Source of the DNA: Pseudomonadota bacterium
GTDB taxonomy: Bacteria > Desulfobacterota > Desulfovibrionia > Desulfovibrionales > Desulfomicrobiaceae
Reading direction: 5' to 3'
DNA: 64,000 nucleotides
NCBI GenBank assembly: GCA_018902545.1
Contig: JAHIQM010000016.1
Coordinates: 1 to 64,000 of the forward strand
How positions within the stretch are numbered: position 1 is the first letter of the stretch; each line of letters starts with the position of its first letter. The notes under the pieces were generated by a model. The model was not told the origin of the DNA. It was given only the letters and a program-made list of their open reading frames with translations, and made no database searches. Shown here one piece after another: positions 8,301 through 17,631 of the stretch. The position numbers and the translations under genes were made by a program.

Positions 8301-11300
8301 GCCGAAAGAATGAGCCGTTCCATCCAGATAGCCAGCCATGGGATTGCCAAAGCCGTTCTTGTACTTGACGGTGGTGGTGATCATGCGCCCCTTGTACGGG
8401 CCTATGGAGAAGGCCTGGATGCCCTCCTCGTCCGGATAGTGGCCGTTGCCCTCGACAAAACCGCGCAACTTCGCGTCGATTTCTTCAGGCTTGGGCACGA
8501 AGCTGCTCTCAAGCTTGGCGGTGATGGTGCCGTGCACGTTCTGGGGCCGACAGTCCTTGGATTTGGCAGAGATCTCCCGTTCCATCTTGGCCGCCCAGTA
8601 ACGGGCCTCGTTGTGCCCGACCTTCCAGCCTCCAACCAGACCCGACTTGAACCACGTACCGTCGGCGGACGATTGCGTCGCCGGGGCTGTTTTCTGAACG
8701 GCAGGATCTTCCTTGGGTGCCGGAATCTTCGCTTCTTCTGCAGGCGTCTTGTCCTGAGCCTCGCCCTCCTTCGCGCCCGAATCCTCCTGTTCTTCGTTTT
8801 CAGCTGTCTCCTCTTCAACACCCTGGGGCTCCTCCCAGGCGGGATCGACAACCTCGATGAATTCCGACTCTGCGGAGGCCTGACGACCCTTGGAGTCCGT
8901 AGCCGTGACCTTGAAGCGCAGCTTCTGGCCAGACAGCCCGCGCGCGGATTTGAGCATGCACGGCTTCACGCCGACCGTGTTGGCGCTCCAGCGGTCTACA
9001 GGCGCATTCCACTCGAACCATTCGTAGGAAAGATCGTCTCGCGGTTCGAGCACGCAAAGTTCGACATTGGTGGTGTCATCCACGGCAGCGGGATATTCCG
9101 CAATGACCACGGAGAGCGGAACCTCCTTGACCACCTTGATCTTGCGCCCGGTCTGTCCTTCATGAAGAATGACGTCGTCGAGGACCTGGGCCGCGTAGAG
9201 TACGACCTCCACGGTCTTGCCATTGAAAGGGCCGGTATCTAGAAGCAGCACCTTGTCGTCTCCCGCAAACTCGCCGTTCACGGACCACTGGTACGCAAGA
9301 GTCCCGCCACCCTTTTTGGGGAAGGAAACGCCTTCGAGTCGCACGGCGCTCCCGTGGGCGGCCTCCGAGACTTCCGGCGAGATGAACACGCGCAGTCCCG
9401 CGTCGGCTGAGTCCGGGGGGACGACGTCAAGCTTCAGGGACGACTCGATGTGTGTCTTGTTTTCCGTTCGCGCACTGACCATCACCGTCACTGTTCGACC
9501 CTCGTAACCCGTGCCGTCGAAGAGGAAGACATTTTCCACCGAAGCGCCGACCTGCAAACCGTCCACGTACCAGAAGTAACGCACGAACCCCTGCCCGCCG
9601 AGGCCGTATTCCACGGTCTCGGCAGTGATGGGCACGGCCTCTCCCGCCGCGAAGGACGCGACCGGAGAGGTCAGGCGCACCTTGGGCTTGGGCGCTTCCT
9701 CGGCGGAAAGGACTTTAACACGATGGATGGCGCGCACCCAGTCGGCCCCGGGGATGTCGACCAGGGCATGGACTTCCAGCGTCTTTTCGCCCGCACCGGA
9801 AGGAGTCCAGATCATGCGTGCCGTTTTCGCCCCGCTCAAGGTTTGCTCGTCGCCGCCCTTGGCGAATCTCCAGTCATAGCGCACCGAGGTGGCATCGCGA
9901 TCCAGCACCGCCGTGAACTCGGCGGGCACGCCCTCTTCAACGACCTCCGGACCGGCGATGCGCACCGCGGGGGGAACTCGCTTCTGCCGCAGGGAGTCCA
10001 GATAGGCCCGGTACTCATCGGTCATCTTCCGGCGTTCAGGGCTGCCTGAAGGATAGATATACGCTCCTGCCCGTGCCCGGATGGCCGGCTGCAAGGTCTT
10101 CTCGTCGGCCGCATTGCCGCCCACGATCTCCTCCACGGCCACGGTGGCCTCTCGAGCGGCCTTACGCGCATCTTCAAGATCTTTACGGTCGCTTTCCAGA
10201 GTGACCTCTATGGATCGGGGATCGCACAGCGGCTTGCGATCGAGAATGAAATAGGCCTTGAAGCGCTCGCGAAACTCCAGCAGGGCCGCATGGGTCTGCT
10301 TCCATTCCTTCCAATGGGCGACGACCTTCTCCAGCGCCTCTCGCTCCTTGCCAACGAGCTTTGAGAGTTCGTCACCGCAGCCCAGTTCGGCACCGATTTC
10401 CGAAAGCAGCTTCTCGCCCGTACCCTGGTCAAAAGCTTTGCGCTTTTGAAGTTCCTCGATGACCTCCGCGAAATACTGACGCGTAACGTTCTTCACCTCC
10501 CGGGCATACTCCTCCCAGAGCTTCTGGCCGTACAGGCTCGGGTTGCGGTATTTGCGAGGCCAGACCGGAGCGTCGCTCTGGCCGTCGGAAAGCTCCGGCT
10601 TGGCGAGCAGTTCGTGGTACATGGCGATGGTCGGATGGGTCCGCACCTGGGGCACCAGTATATTGGAAATGTGCGGCACCTTTTCTGGCAGGGTGAAGAT
10701 CTCGTTCTTGCCAACGTCGATTTTTTTTCCGTTGGGCAGGGTGTAGGTGATGCTCTCCAGCTCCCACATCCCGCCCTTCACGGGCTTGAACACCGCCCCA
10801 CCGTACAGGGCGTCGACCATTTCGTCGTATTGCCACTGCTGCCATTTGCCCACGTACCATTCCGAAGCCGCGAGCCCGACCCCGTAAAGGGCCTCGGGCA
10901 CGGCCAGGGTGGGAAATAGAAGGTAGACGAAACCCACGGCCACGCGCGTGTAGTTCTCCATCACTATGGCCTCGACAATATCGCCGCCGGGAACCCTGGA
11001 GCGGAAAATCTGCGCGCCGAGATTGGAGAACGACTCGTTCCAGTCCTTTCCGCTTTGGATGGCGGTCCAGTATGAGATTCCTTCCTGGCCAAGATTGAAC
11101 GATTTGAAGGCAAGATTGTCGCCGACCTTGCCGAGCACGGATGCGTTCAATCGGTCGTTGATCCTGCCCAGGGGGATGGGCACGGTGAGTTTGAATCTAC
11201 CCGTGTCCGAGCCGATGCGCAGTTCGGTGTTCAGGGCACGCAACCGGGCAACGGAGTTGTTGTCGAGATAGTCGATGAGGTTGTTGAAGGCGTCGACCCG

Positions 11301-12887
11301 CGCATTGGCGTTGTCGTAATAGGTGCCCAGGCGCTCCCAGACGATGCCCACGGCCATGTCAAAGGAGGCGGGCTTCTCGGCGGACATGTCCAGCAGTCGC
11401 TTCATCTTCTCGACTTCGGCAGAGGGAACCCTGAGCGCCGTGCGTTGGAGCGACTCGGCCAGGGCAATCATGGTCTCGTGGGCCTTGGGCGGATAATCCA
11501 CCCCTTTTTCCACGTAGGCCTTGTAGGTCTCTTCCAGATCGACAAGCAGCTTCGAGCGCTCTGCGTTCTTCTCCGCCTCGGCGAGCGCGTCGATGGCCTT
11601 GAGCCGGGCGTCGATCCCCCGGGAAATGTTCTCGCGCATGAACACGGTCGCCCGCTCCCCTACGGAGCGCAGCGCCCGGTCGAGCCCGGCAAAATCCGAA
11701 GGGGCGCCGATGACCTGCGCGCTGGCAGCCAGAATCCGCTTCAGGCGTTCCGCCGGGGTGAGCTGCACGTTCTGCTTGATGGACGTGACCTGCCGCGCCC
11801 AGGCGATTAGGGCCGTGTCGGCGGCGCGGCCGGTCATGATCCCGGCGCTGCGATCAACGTATTTGGCCAGCTTGATGAGCTTTTCGTGAAAGGCGAGCTG
11901 GGCGTGGATGGCGTCGGAGGTCATATGCCTGAGCATCTCCAGGCTGACGGCGGGCTCCATGTCCCGCGTGATGCGATCCGGGGGCTCGTCCATGAGCCGG
12001 GCGAGCTGATCCAGAGCCCCGTCTCTCATCTGCAGATTATTCTGCAGGTTGGCGAAGATGTAGACCCGCTCCATGGAGTCGGTCACGTCGCGGTAGACGA
12101 CCTGGCCGTTCTCGATGACGACTTCCTGTAAACGCCCACGCTTCAATGCGTCGATTTCGGCCCATTTGGCGGAGGCTTGAGTGATATATACGTCCAGAGT
12201 GGCCTGGCGATGGGCCGTTGCGTGAGCCTCCAGAGCGGCCATGTCCACGCCGAAAACCTCACGGATGGCACCATCGTAGAAATCGCGGAGCATGACCGCG
12301 CTTTCGACCTGTGAGGCGATCGTCGTCAGGTCGATGTCGCCTTCGAAGCGGCCGTCCCGATAATTCTCCGTGGCCCAGCCGCCCACGTCCATGCGGATCA
12401 GATAGGGAAAGTCGGGATTTGCGTCGAGGTAGCGTCGTACAGCGGTATCAAAGGCCGCATTGACGTGCCTCTTGCGGGCGTCCATGAGCATCCGCTCGGC
12501 CTGGCCAAAAGTCCCGTCCCAGGCTTTCAGGGCCTCGGGCAAAGCGTCCAGGGGAGAAATGGCCCTCGTCTTGGACAATTCCTCGGCTTTGCGGCGGATG
12601 AACTCTTCCTTGAAGCCGACCACATCACGCATGGACATGTGGTCCACGCCCAGATTCCTGAAAAAATCCAGGGGCGCGAGATTCCCGTTCTTCACGCTTT
12701 CAAGGCGGGACTCGAAGAGGTCGTAACTAGCTGAGGGAATGGACGAAGGCTTGCCGATAGGATTGACCTTGGCCCAGTACTCCTCGTCCGATTCCGCTCT
12801 GGCGATAGAAACCATGCTGCAAAAAATCAGCAAAAGCAGGATGAAGACGCCACAGGTTCTCTGCATGAACACAAAACGACCCGTCAT
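5349..12887 (-). CDS. Giant exported multidomain protein with Ig/PKD-like and TPR repeats (2512 aa)
   Basis: The start at 12887 follows a GGAGG site and gives a clean signal peptide (FILLLLIFCSMVSIARA), so the protein is exported. Approximate order: an all-alpha N-terminal region with a GDIDL motif near residue 183; a hydrophobic stretch near 650; several Ig/PKD-like domains from about 970 to 1350; an acidic, Glu/Pro-rich linker to about 1410; a domain of about 180 residues that I do not recognise (to about 1590); more Ig-like domains to about 1900; coiled-coil and TPR repeats from about 1910 to 2250, such as KGDYDGAIKDAEEAARLDP; and a beta-rich C-terminal domain. It is divergent from the 1259-residue gene and seems to share an N-terminal domain with it. 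TPR and Ig arrays suggest a scaffold in the periplasm or on the surface. No catalytic role can be assigned. Confidence 0.85.
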   Translation of the reverse strand: MTGRFVFMQRTCGVFILLLLIFCSMVSIARAESDEEYWAKVNPIGKPSSIPSASYDLFESRLESVKNGNLAPLDFFRNLGVDHMSMRDVVGFKEEFIRRKAEELSKTRAISPLDALPEALKAWDGTFGQAERMLMDARKRHVNAAFDTAVRRYLDANPDFPYLIRMDVGGWATENYRDGRFEGDIDLTTIASQVESAVMLRDFYDGAIREVFGVDMAALEAHATAHRQATLDVYITQASAKWAEIDALKRGRLQEVVIENGQVVYRDVTDSMERVYIFANLQNNLQMRDGALDQLARLMDEPPDRITRDMEPAVSLEMLRHMTSDAIHAQLAFHEKLIKLAKYVDRSAGIMTGRAADTALIAWARQVTSIKQNVQLTPAERLKRILAASAQVIGAPSDFAGLDRALRSVGERATVFMRENISRGIDARLKAIDALAEAEKNAERSKLLVDLEETYKAYVEKGVDYPPKAHETMIALAESLQRTALRVPSAEVEKMKRLLDMSAEKPASFDMAVGIVWERLGTYYDNANARVDAFNNLIDYLDNNSVARLRALNTELRIGSDTGRFKLTVPIPLGRINDRLNASVLGKVGDNLAFKSFNLGQEGISYWTAIQSGKDWNESFSNLGAQIFRSRVPGGDIVEAIVMENYTRVAVGFVYLLFPTLAVPEALYGVGLAASEWYVGKWQQWQYDEMVDALYGGAVFKPVKGGMWELESITYTLPNGKKIDVGKNEIFTLPEKVPHISNILVPQVRTHPTIAMYHELLAKPELSDGQSDAPVWPRKYRNPSLYGQKLWEEYAREVKNVTRQYFAEVIEELQKRKAFDQGTGEKLLSEIGAELGCGDELSKLVGKEREALEKVVAHWKEWKQTHAALLEFRERFKAYFILDRKPLCDPRSIEVTLESDRKDLEDARKAAREATVAVEEIVGGNAADEKTLQPAIRARAGAYIYPSGSPERRKMTDEYRAYLDSLRQKRVPPAVRIAGPEVVEEGVPAEFTAVLDRDATSVRYDWRFAKGGDEQTLSGAKTARMIWTPSGAGEKTLEVHALVDIPGADWVRAIHRVKVLSAEEAPKPKVRLTSPVASFAAGEAVPITAETVEYGLGGQGFVRYFWYVDGLQVGASVENVFLFDGTGYEGRTVTVMVSARTENKTHIESSLKLDVVPPDSADAGLRVFISPEVSEAAHGSAVRLEGVSFPKKGGGTLAYQWSVNGEFAGDDKVLLLDTGPFNGKTVEVVLYAAQVLDDVILHEGQTGRKIKVVKEVPLSVVIAEYPAAVDDTTNVELCVLEPRDDLSYEWFEWNAPVDRWSANTVGVKPCMLKSARGLSGQKLRFKVTATDSKGRQASAESEFIEVVDPAWEEPQGVEEETAENEEQEDSGAKEGEAQDKTPAEEAKIPAPKEDPAVQKTAPATQSSADGTWFKSGLVGGWKVGHNEARYWAAKMEREISAKSKDCRPQNVHGTITAKLESSFVPKPEEIDAKLRGFVEGNGHYPDEEGIQAFSIGPYKGRMITTTVKYKNGFGNPMAGYLDGTAHSFGYAIVLHEAERRMITANFSVYAGSCWDNSGKDNAVAQVTAAKAAAMGIIRSLSLHESEQQSPVTADAPAVEPAQVEEEKEEKKYLLTLTRVSPASGPVIVGTPVTYKATLSGDKPEGEVRYQFEPHPDVAFTPHEGPSASTTAVFLVPGKVGVWVTAVDKTGTIATADQLEIEVQKPALELVMEPRQPMVGQEVKARLSVKPEVKDIDFRWMPAPGNAKHVSTSKDNREFIFYLKDEKAAEIQVNARVPFSGEDLGEARASATAKKYAVTVSAPKAQGPPPRVWKEGVGLVAVDKGIAVDQIVEFSVALQPAALSGPVKYQWKVENGPCRVSNPSSSVARVTANAAGTCELSVTLRDRNDVELGVGQGSYSASVTQEAIKQGEQKAQSGSEAQKLVQNAPTKARKGDYDGAIKDAEEAARLDPKNTAAKALADKLRNEKDRIHAQLEKTRKFMEERRYAEAQKELIVARNLNSYYPPVHEMEEALRTHSNAWNQEANQKNYEIRSASEKKEFGKALEIAAAWRASTVIAPTAERELKQNEDWARKGQVQKEVQITLLREAGDMVKRYDYAGALKRFEQGFLNRGNIFHGLEPEYKEAMELQLRAATADKRLREIVPALETVIKTKTRSPADIERGTRMVDEALALQPDNQQFAQWRDMLRSDPSGAASDQGALTGSAAGEQAARKLWQEAEKLQVEQDYAGALEKYKEGLKLHADPAIENRVKTLEKYVAVTTGAKPAGTPAVNGSEKSEAATLPADAGALANPSAPDSSSEIGVPGPSSDSQREAAPQAPKPTSAWVLVERKQVRGDTPAPVEGGEVLVTFGEDAIELLLAKPYGLGGYGSTDVKNPQRLHARYSWSVPEVIQPGGQLVIPVTQRVFSSKSGNWGNSFGVGIGIQNHWEVSGKTTDGTVVKPWTFGVGNAKPDWMQSDSAVTFERTWLWNEGKAGDKRTVSVSVQGIGTQKFEYTYEWKEVSAAKGSPASNGS

Positions 12888-13117
12888 GAATCCTCCGGCA
12901 GTAAACGTTATTGTGACGCCCCTTCCTACTGTCCAAGCACCCAGCCGCAAGCGGTACAAAAATAGCGCCCGCACGCTCCTGCCAAGATACCCGCAAGGTC
13001 CGTATCGGGCAAGATATTGATCTGTTTCCAGGCGCGTTCGACAGCGCCGCAATTGCCATTTGAGCGAAATTTATCTACATTAATAACCTAAAATCATTCA
13101 CAGGGAGCCTATATCGC
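12888..13117. promoter_or_regulatory. Divergent promoter region between the two largest exported proteins
   Basis: These 230 bases separate two genes that start outward, so both promoters should lie here. On the plus strand a weak sigma-70-like pair is possible: TTGAGC near 13059 and an AT-rich TAACCT/TAAAAT about 17-24 bases later, followed by AGGGAG and the ATG at 13118. On the minus strand GGAGG precedes the ATG at 12887. No operator repeat was recognised. Confidence 0.35.
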
Positions 13118-16100
13118 ATGATTTCCCCAAAGCGCACCCCTTTGCAAGGCCGCGTTCACGCCGTCCTGGTGTTCCTTTGTTGCGCAGTGTTCACCGCTGC
13201 GATTCCGGTGCGAAGCGCGAACGCACCTGAAACGGCAACGACCAGTGCACCCGCCACCGTTTCGCAGGACGCGGACGCGGCCCTGCGCGGCCTGGCTGAA
13301 AAAAACGCTCTCACCGTGCGGGCGCTGATCGGCTACGGCCGCATGCCGGCCTCCGCCATGGCCCCCTTGAGCGGCCTGCGGGGGAAGGGCATCGATGTGC
13401 TTGGGGCTTCGCCGGAGCAGCTTGATGCCCTCATCGCGGAGCAAGGCGACACCCTGAGCGCTGCCGAAAAGCAGGCTCTGACGCAAGTTTCGCAGATCAT
13501 GCACGAGGCATCAAACGCGGTCTCGACGCCCGATCAGGCCGCTGCGTCCAATACAGGCGGCACGACAGACAACACGACGCCGGCTACAGATGATTCCGCG
13601 CCCGGTGCCCAGGACACCCAGGCCACGTCCGAACCCACGCAGGCTGATGCGGCGGCATCTTTCGTTCCCAGCCGCCCGGCCCCCGCCCCCCTGCCGCCCA
13701 TGCCCCTGCCCCCGGCCCTGCCCATGGTCGAACTCGGCGGCGCGCAGTACGCGGGCATGATCACCACGGCCAAGGAAGCCACCCGCACCCTCATGGGCGA
13801 GATGGGCGAAGCCGACGCCCAGCGCTTCGAAAACCGCTGGGCCGCGTATTACGACTTCCCTTCGGCCGAAATCAGCGACCATTTCCGGGCTCTCACACCG
13901 CTTATGTCCGAATTTTTGAATATCCGCGAAGCCATCGCCACGACTTCCGCCGCCTTTGACGATGCCTGGGGCGAGGCCATGCTCGCCGCCGAGTACGGTA
14001 GCGCCGAAGGGGCCGACGCGGCCCTGGCCCAGGCCGACATGCTCAAGGATTACCTGTCATCACTGGAAGCCCGGGGCAATCAGTTGGCCCAGGGCATCAA
14101 GGCTCTGGGTGAGGCCCCCAGCCCGGTGGCGGCCAAGGAAGAAGCCAAGGCCCGCCACAAATCCGCCATCGAAACCATAGCGGGCCTGTTCGTAGAGGCT
14201 CCGGCCCAGGAAGGGGTCTGGTACGGATCCTCGGAATACGGGGAGGAAGGCTGGATCAAGGGCATCAAGGGAGCCCCCATCCTCCTCGTGGTCTACGCCG
14301 TAGGCGACCCGGCCAACCCGCGCTACAGGGCCCTGTATCTGGACGCGGCGGACTACGACGAAAAGGAGGACCCTCATATCAACGTTTTCGGCATGAACGA
14401 CGGGGACACCCCTGACATGCCCGGCATGGGCCACGCCTTCGGCGAGAGCACCCTCCGCCACACGTACGAGCTAAAGGACGAAGATGACACATACGTGATC
14501 ACCATCGCCGCCGAGCGCCTGGCGGAAGGGATAGACTCCTTCGACTATCCCCCGCCCGTAGCTCTGGACACGGTGGAGGCGGCCTATGAGAAGATGCGGA
14601 GCAAGCAGGTCGAGGACCGCGCCCAGTTCGAAGCAACAGAGACAGGGCCGGCGGCGACACCGGAAGAAGCGCTCAAGCAGGGCGCGGAGCGCATCGGCAC
14701 GCACGTCGCCCTGTCCCTTTTCGAAAAGGCCGCCCTGTCCGAACTTCACGACGCGCGGCGCCATAATGAATGGACCCCGACCTTCGTACGTACGGCCCGT
14801 CAGTGGCTTAAGGAACGGTCCTTTTCCGAGAAGACCACCCTGGCCCAGGACCGCAAAGCCCTTTCGGCCATGTTCGCGAATCTCCTGGGTCCGCAAACAC
14901 CGTCGCAGGAGGAGCCAGCCATGATCGCCAAGGCTCCTGAGCAGGTCGAGGAACCCGCAGCGGACGACGCAGGCGAGGAAGCAGCCCTAGAGGAGGCCGA
15001 GCGCACCGCCAAAATCGAGCGTATCGAATTCCACAATCAGAACATGATCATCATCCAGCGCAACCTCGATCGCGACCGGGAGGATCTCGCCAAGGAGACT
15101 GATCCCGACCGGCGGGCGCAGCTGGAATTTCGCGTTATCACCGCCCTGTCGGATCTGCAGAGCGAGAAGGATCTTGTGGCTTCCATCCAGACCGGAGAAC
15201 TGGTGCGCACCCGCACCCCCTTCGATGACTACGCTCACGCGGGATTCATCGCCAACATACAGCAGAGCCAGCGCCAAATGGAGCGCTTCCAGCGCTCAAG
15301 CGACGCGCTTTTCAAGTTGGCCGGAATGCTCCCCGGCAGCGAAGGCAGCGAGGCCCGCGCTTTCGTGGAGCGCCAGTTGACTCCCGAGGCGCGGCTGAAC
15401 ATGGATCAGGCCGCCGTGAAGCGCATCGCCGAGGCCCTGGGCAAAAAGGTCGAGGGCCACTATCTGGGCGAGCAGGCCAAGAGCGATGAGGACGCGGCCT
15501 ACGCCACTCTGGGCCTTGAAGCAGCAGAAAACATCAAGAGCGCGGCGGATTCGAGCATGATGGTGCTGTCCCTGTTCGGCGGCCAGTACGTGGATGCGGC
15601 CTACCAGGCGGCCACCGGATACGTCGAGGGTGGGATGGAAGAAGCCGTGCTGCGCACGGCCAGCATGTTCGGCCCCACGGCGGGGGCGGCGGCCGAGGCC
15701 ATGCGCGGCTACCGCGAAGGCGGGGTGGAAGGCGCATTGAAGGGCGGAGTCATCTCCTTCGTCACGTCCAAGGGTCTGGAGTACGGAATGGGCAAGGTGC
15801 TGGGCAAAGCAAAGAACGTCGACGGCCCGGACGCGCCTGCCTCCAAAAAGGGTGCGGGCTCGCCGGACGCGCCCGCTGCCAAACCCGCCCCGGCAGGACA
15901 GCAGCAGGGCTTGGCCAAAATCCCCCCCGCATCCGACCAGCGCGCTCTGGAGCAATTCAACAAGGCACGTAAACAGGGCGAAAACCTGGCTGAGGATTTC
16001 CGCCAGGCCCAGAAGCGCTTGGCCGATGCCGGGTCCGCCGGAGCCCCTGCCGAGGAAATCATGCGCCTGCAGTCCGAGGTTCGCGAAAAGGTCGCCCAGG

Positions 16101-16897
16101 TCAACGGCAGCCCCCACGCCAAGAACTTCCTGAAATACAAAGGCGACGCCGGGTCGCAGCGAGCCTACAACGCCCACCTGCGGTCTGTGCACGCCGACGT
16201 CGAGGCCAAGTTCCACGCCAACATGCAGGCCAACGGCTGGAACCAGCCGCCTTTGAAGGAATTCCGCAACGCGGCCAGTTCGGGCTCGGTGGGCATGGAC
16301 TTCGACATCGGCTTGGATGCGCAGATGGCCAGATCCATCGCCCGAGACGGCAAGCCCGGCAAGATCAACGAATGGCAACAGGACGCACAGAAGGCCTGGA
16401 ACGAAGCCTACAAGACCTCCACAGGGCTCGACGCGGAACAGGCCTGGGAGACGATCACCACCCACGCCCACCCGGAAAGCTACAAGGACATGGCCTGGCT
16501 GGCCAAAAACAAGTCAGGGGTTTCCAAGGCCTGGGGCCAGCAGGCCGCGGATGTGACGCGCTACAAGTCCTGGCACATGATGAACGACGCAAGCCTCGAC
16601 AAGATGACCAAACTGCAGGAGATCAGTCGCGGCGCGGCCAAGGACATGCAGACCAAGCTGGGTCCCATCCTCGACCAGGTCAAGCCCACGGGCAAGAGCC
16701 TGAGCGCCTTCAACAAATCCCGCGAGCACTGGAACAAGGTCCGCCAGATCCTGACCGACTTCGGCGAGAACAACATCGACCCCATCACCGCCGACCGCCG
16801 CATCCGCGAATTGACCGGCGGCAAGAGCATCCCCGACGTTGTCGAGGACATGACCTACCTGCTAGAAGGGGCCGTCAAGTTCGGAAAGCGCTCGTAA
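13118..16897 (+). CDS. Large exported protein with TVRAL N-terminal module and DxD-like C-terminal domain (1259 aa)
   Basis: An AGGGAG site precedes the ATG and a signal peptide (VFLCCAVFTAAIPVRSANA) follows, so it is exported. Residues about 51-130 form the module also found at the start of two nearby proteins (TVRAL at 66-70, then GIDVLGA). A Ser/Thr/Pro-rich linker follows, then helical regions, a Glu/Ala-rich coiled-coil part, and a Gly/Ala-rich hydrophobic stretch near 810-900. A Pro/Ala linker leads to a C-terminal domain of roughly 330 residues. That domain has a nucleotidyltransferase-like pattern (SSGSVGMDFDIGLD) and a THAHPESYKD motif, with similar order in the N-terminus of the divergent giant protein. 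The layout (module, long stalk, hydrophobic part, separate C-terminal domain) resembles secreted effectors, but no family is recognised. Confidence 0.85.
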   Translation: MISPKRTPLQGRVHAVLVFLCCAVFTAAIPVRSANAPETATTSAPATVSQDADAALRGLAEKNALTVRALIGYGRMPASAMAPLSGLRGKGIDVLGASPEQLDALIAEQGDTLSAAEKQALTQVSQIMHEASNAVSTPDQAAASNTGGTTDNTTPATDDSAPGAQDTQATSEPTQADAAASFVPSRPAPAPLPPMPLPPALPMVELGGAQYAGMITTAKEATRTLMGEMGEADAQRFENRWAAYYDFPSAEISDHFRALTPLMSEFLNIREAIATTSAAFDDAWGEAMLAAEYGSAEGADAALAQADMLKDYLSSLEARGNQLAQGIKALGEAPSPVAAKEEAKARHKSAIETIAGLFVEAPAQEGVWYGSSEYGEEGWIKGIKGAPILLVVYAVGDPANPRYRALYLDAADYDEKEDPHINVFGMNDGDTPDMPGMGHAFGESTLRHTYELKDEDDTYVITIAAERLAEGIDSFDYPPPVALDTVEAAYEKMRSKQVEDRAQFEATETGPAATPEEALKQGAERIGTHVALSLFEKAALSELHDARRHNEWTPTFVRTARQWLKERSFSEKTTLAQDRKALSAMFANLLGPQTPSQEEPAMIAKAPEQVEEPAADDAGEEAALEEAERTAKIERIEFHNQNMIIIQRNLDRDREDLAKETDPDRRAQLEFRVITALSDLQSEKDLVASIQTGELVRTRTPFDDYAHAGFIANIQQSQRQMERFQRSSDALFKLAGMLPGSEGSEARAFVERQLTPEARLNMDQAAVKRIAEALGKKVEGHYLGEQAKSDEDAAYATLGLEAAENIKSAADSSMMVLSLFGGQYVDAAYQAATGYVEGGMEEAVLRTASMFGPTAGAAAEAMRGYREGGVEGALKGGVISFVTSKGLEYGMGKVLGKAKNVDGPDAPASKKGAGSPDAPAAKPAPAGQQQGLAKIPPASDQRALEQFNKARKQGENLAEDFRQAQKRLADAGSAGAPAEEIMRLQSEVREKVAQVNGSPHAKNFLKYKGDAGSQRAYNAHLRSVHADVEAKFHANMQANGWNQPPLKEFRNAASSGSVGMDFDIGLDAQMARSIARDGKPGKINEWQQDAQKAWNEAYKTSTGLDAEQAWETITTHAHPESYKDMAWLAKNKSGVSKAWGQQAADVTRYKSWHMMNDASLDKMTKLQEISRGAAKDMQTKLGPILDQVKPTGKSLSAFNKSREHWNKVRQILTDFGENNIDPITADRRIRELTGGKSIPDVVEDMTYLLEGAVKFGKRS

Positions 16898-16918
16898 AAC
16901 TACCGCGTTTACACTGTC

Positions 16919-16954
16919 AAAGGCCGGAAACCGCTATCGGTCTCCGGCCTTTTT
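16919..16954. terminator. Bidirectional terminator between convergent genes
   Basis: A strong stem (AAAGGCCGG with CCGGCCTTT, extended by AACC/GGT near the loop) is followed by T residues on the plus strand, and its leading A residues give T residues on the minus strand. It sits between the stop codons of the 1259-residue gene and the zinc-ribbon gene. Confidence 0.8.
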
Positions 16955-16958
16955 GTCG

Positions 16959-17567
16959 TCAAAAGCCAGCCAAACGAACCAGATCTTCATGATCCGGCTC
17001 CGGAGCGCGGCAGCGCGGGCAATGCCCTGCGCCTTGCGTGTAGAGGTCGCCGCAAGCCAGGCAGACCCGCTCGGCGCGGTCCAGCTCCACTTTTTCCGGC
17101 CAGTCCAGACCGGAAATCTTGAACACCCTGTCGCCGGGGGCGAAATACTCGTACAGGGGCTCGGTCAGGCGCAGGGTCAGCGCCTTGCCGCCCTGAGTAC
17201 GGATTATGGCCCTGGGACTGTAGGCGATGTCGTCCTGATTCCCGTCGCGGCGCACCCGCACCTGCTTCAGGAACAGCTCCTCCACTACCCCGACCCAGCT
17301 TTGCGTCGTCTGCTTCCGGGACCAGCCGGCCAGGAGAAAGGTCACTGTGCCAGCGAAGCCGAACGAATACAGCACGTCCTCGTTGACCTCGCCCATTTCC
17401 CACCAGATCAGCCCGAAGATCAGGGGCAGGATCAGGGCAAAAAAACCCCAGGCATAGATACGCGAGTGGCGGCCATAGGTTTGCACCCAGGCCCTTGTCT
17501 GCTCAGGGGTCAGCGGGCTCACGGCCGGGGAATTTTTCTTGGCCGATGCCCTTTTTTTTGTCGCCAT
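16959..17567 (-). CDS. Small membrane protein with C-terminal zinc ribbon (202 aa)
   Basis: The product has a basic N-terminus (MATKKRASAKK), two adjacent membrane segments (about residues 38-56 and 66-81), a soluble region, and near the C-terminus two CxxC pairs (CLAC and CPRC) that should hold one zinc ion. The topology would put both the N-terminus and the zinc ribbon in the cytoplasm. It is the last gene of the minus-strand series, 64 bases after the PD40 propeller gene and next to a terminator. It is the only member of the series with an obvious cytoplasmic domain apart from the ABC ATPase. I do not recognise the family. The ATG at 17567 is chosen because the frame further upstream overlaps the previous gene. 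Confidence 0.75.
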   Translation of the reverse strand: MATKKRASAKKNSPAVSPLTPEQTRAWVQTYGRHSRIYAWGFFALILPLIFGLIWWEMGEVNEDVLYSFGFAGTVTFLLAGWSRKQTTQSWVGVVEELFLKQVRVRRDGNQDDIAYSPRAIIRTQGGKALTLRLTEPLYEYFAPGDRVFKISGLDWPEKVELDRAERVCLACGDLYTQGAGHCPRCRAPEPDHEDLVRLAGF

Positions 17568-17631
17568 TTTCTTCTCATTTTCAAAGATGACAGTGGCCCG
17601 CTCCTGGCTGGGGAACGGACCACTTTCTTTT

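Noticed and set aside
16259-16400. Calling the C-terminal domain of the 1259-aa protein a nucleotidyltransferase toxin
   Set aside because: The GS...DxD pattern is suggestive only; the remaining fold landmarks cannot be verified by eye and the protein is exported, so no activity is assigned.
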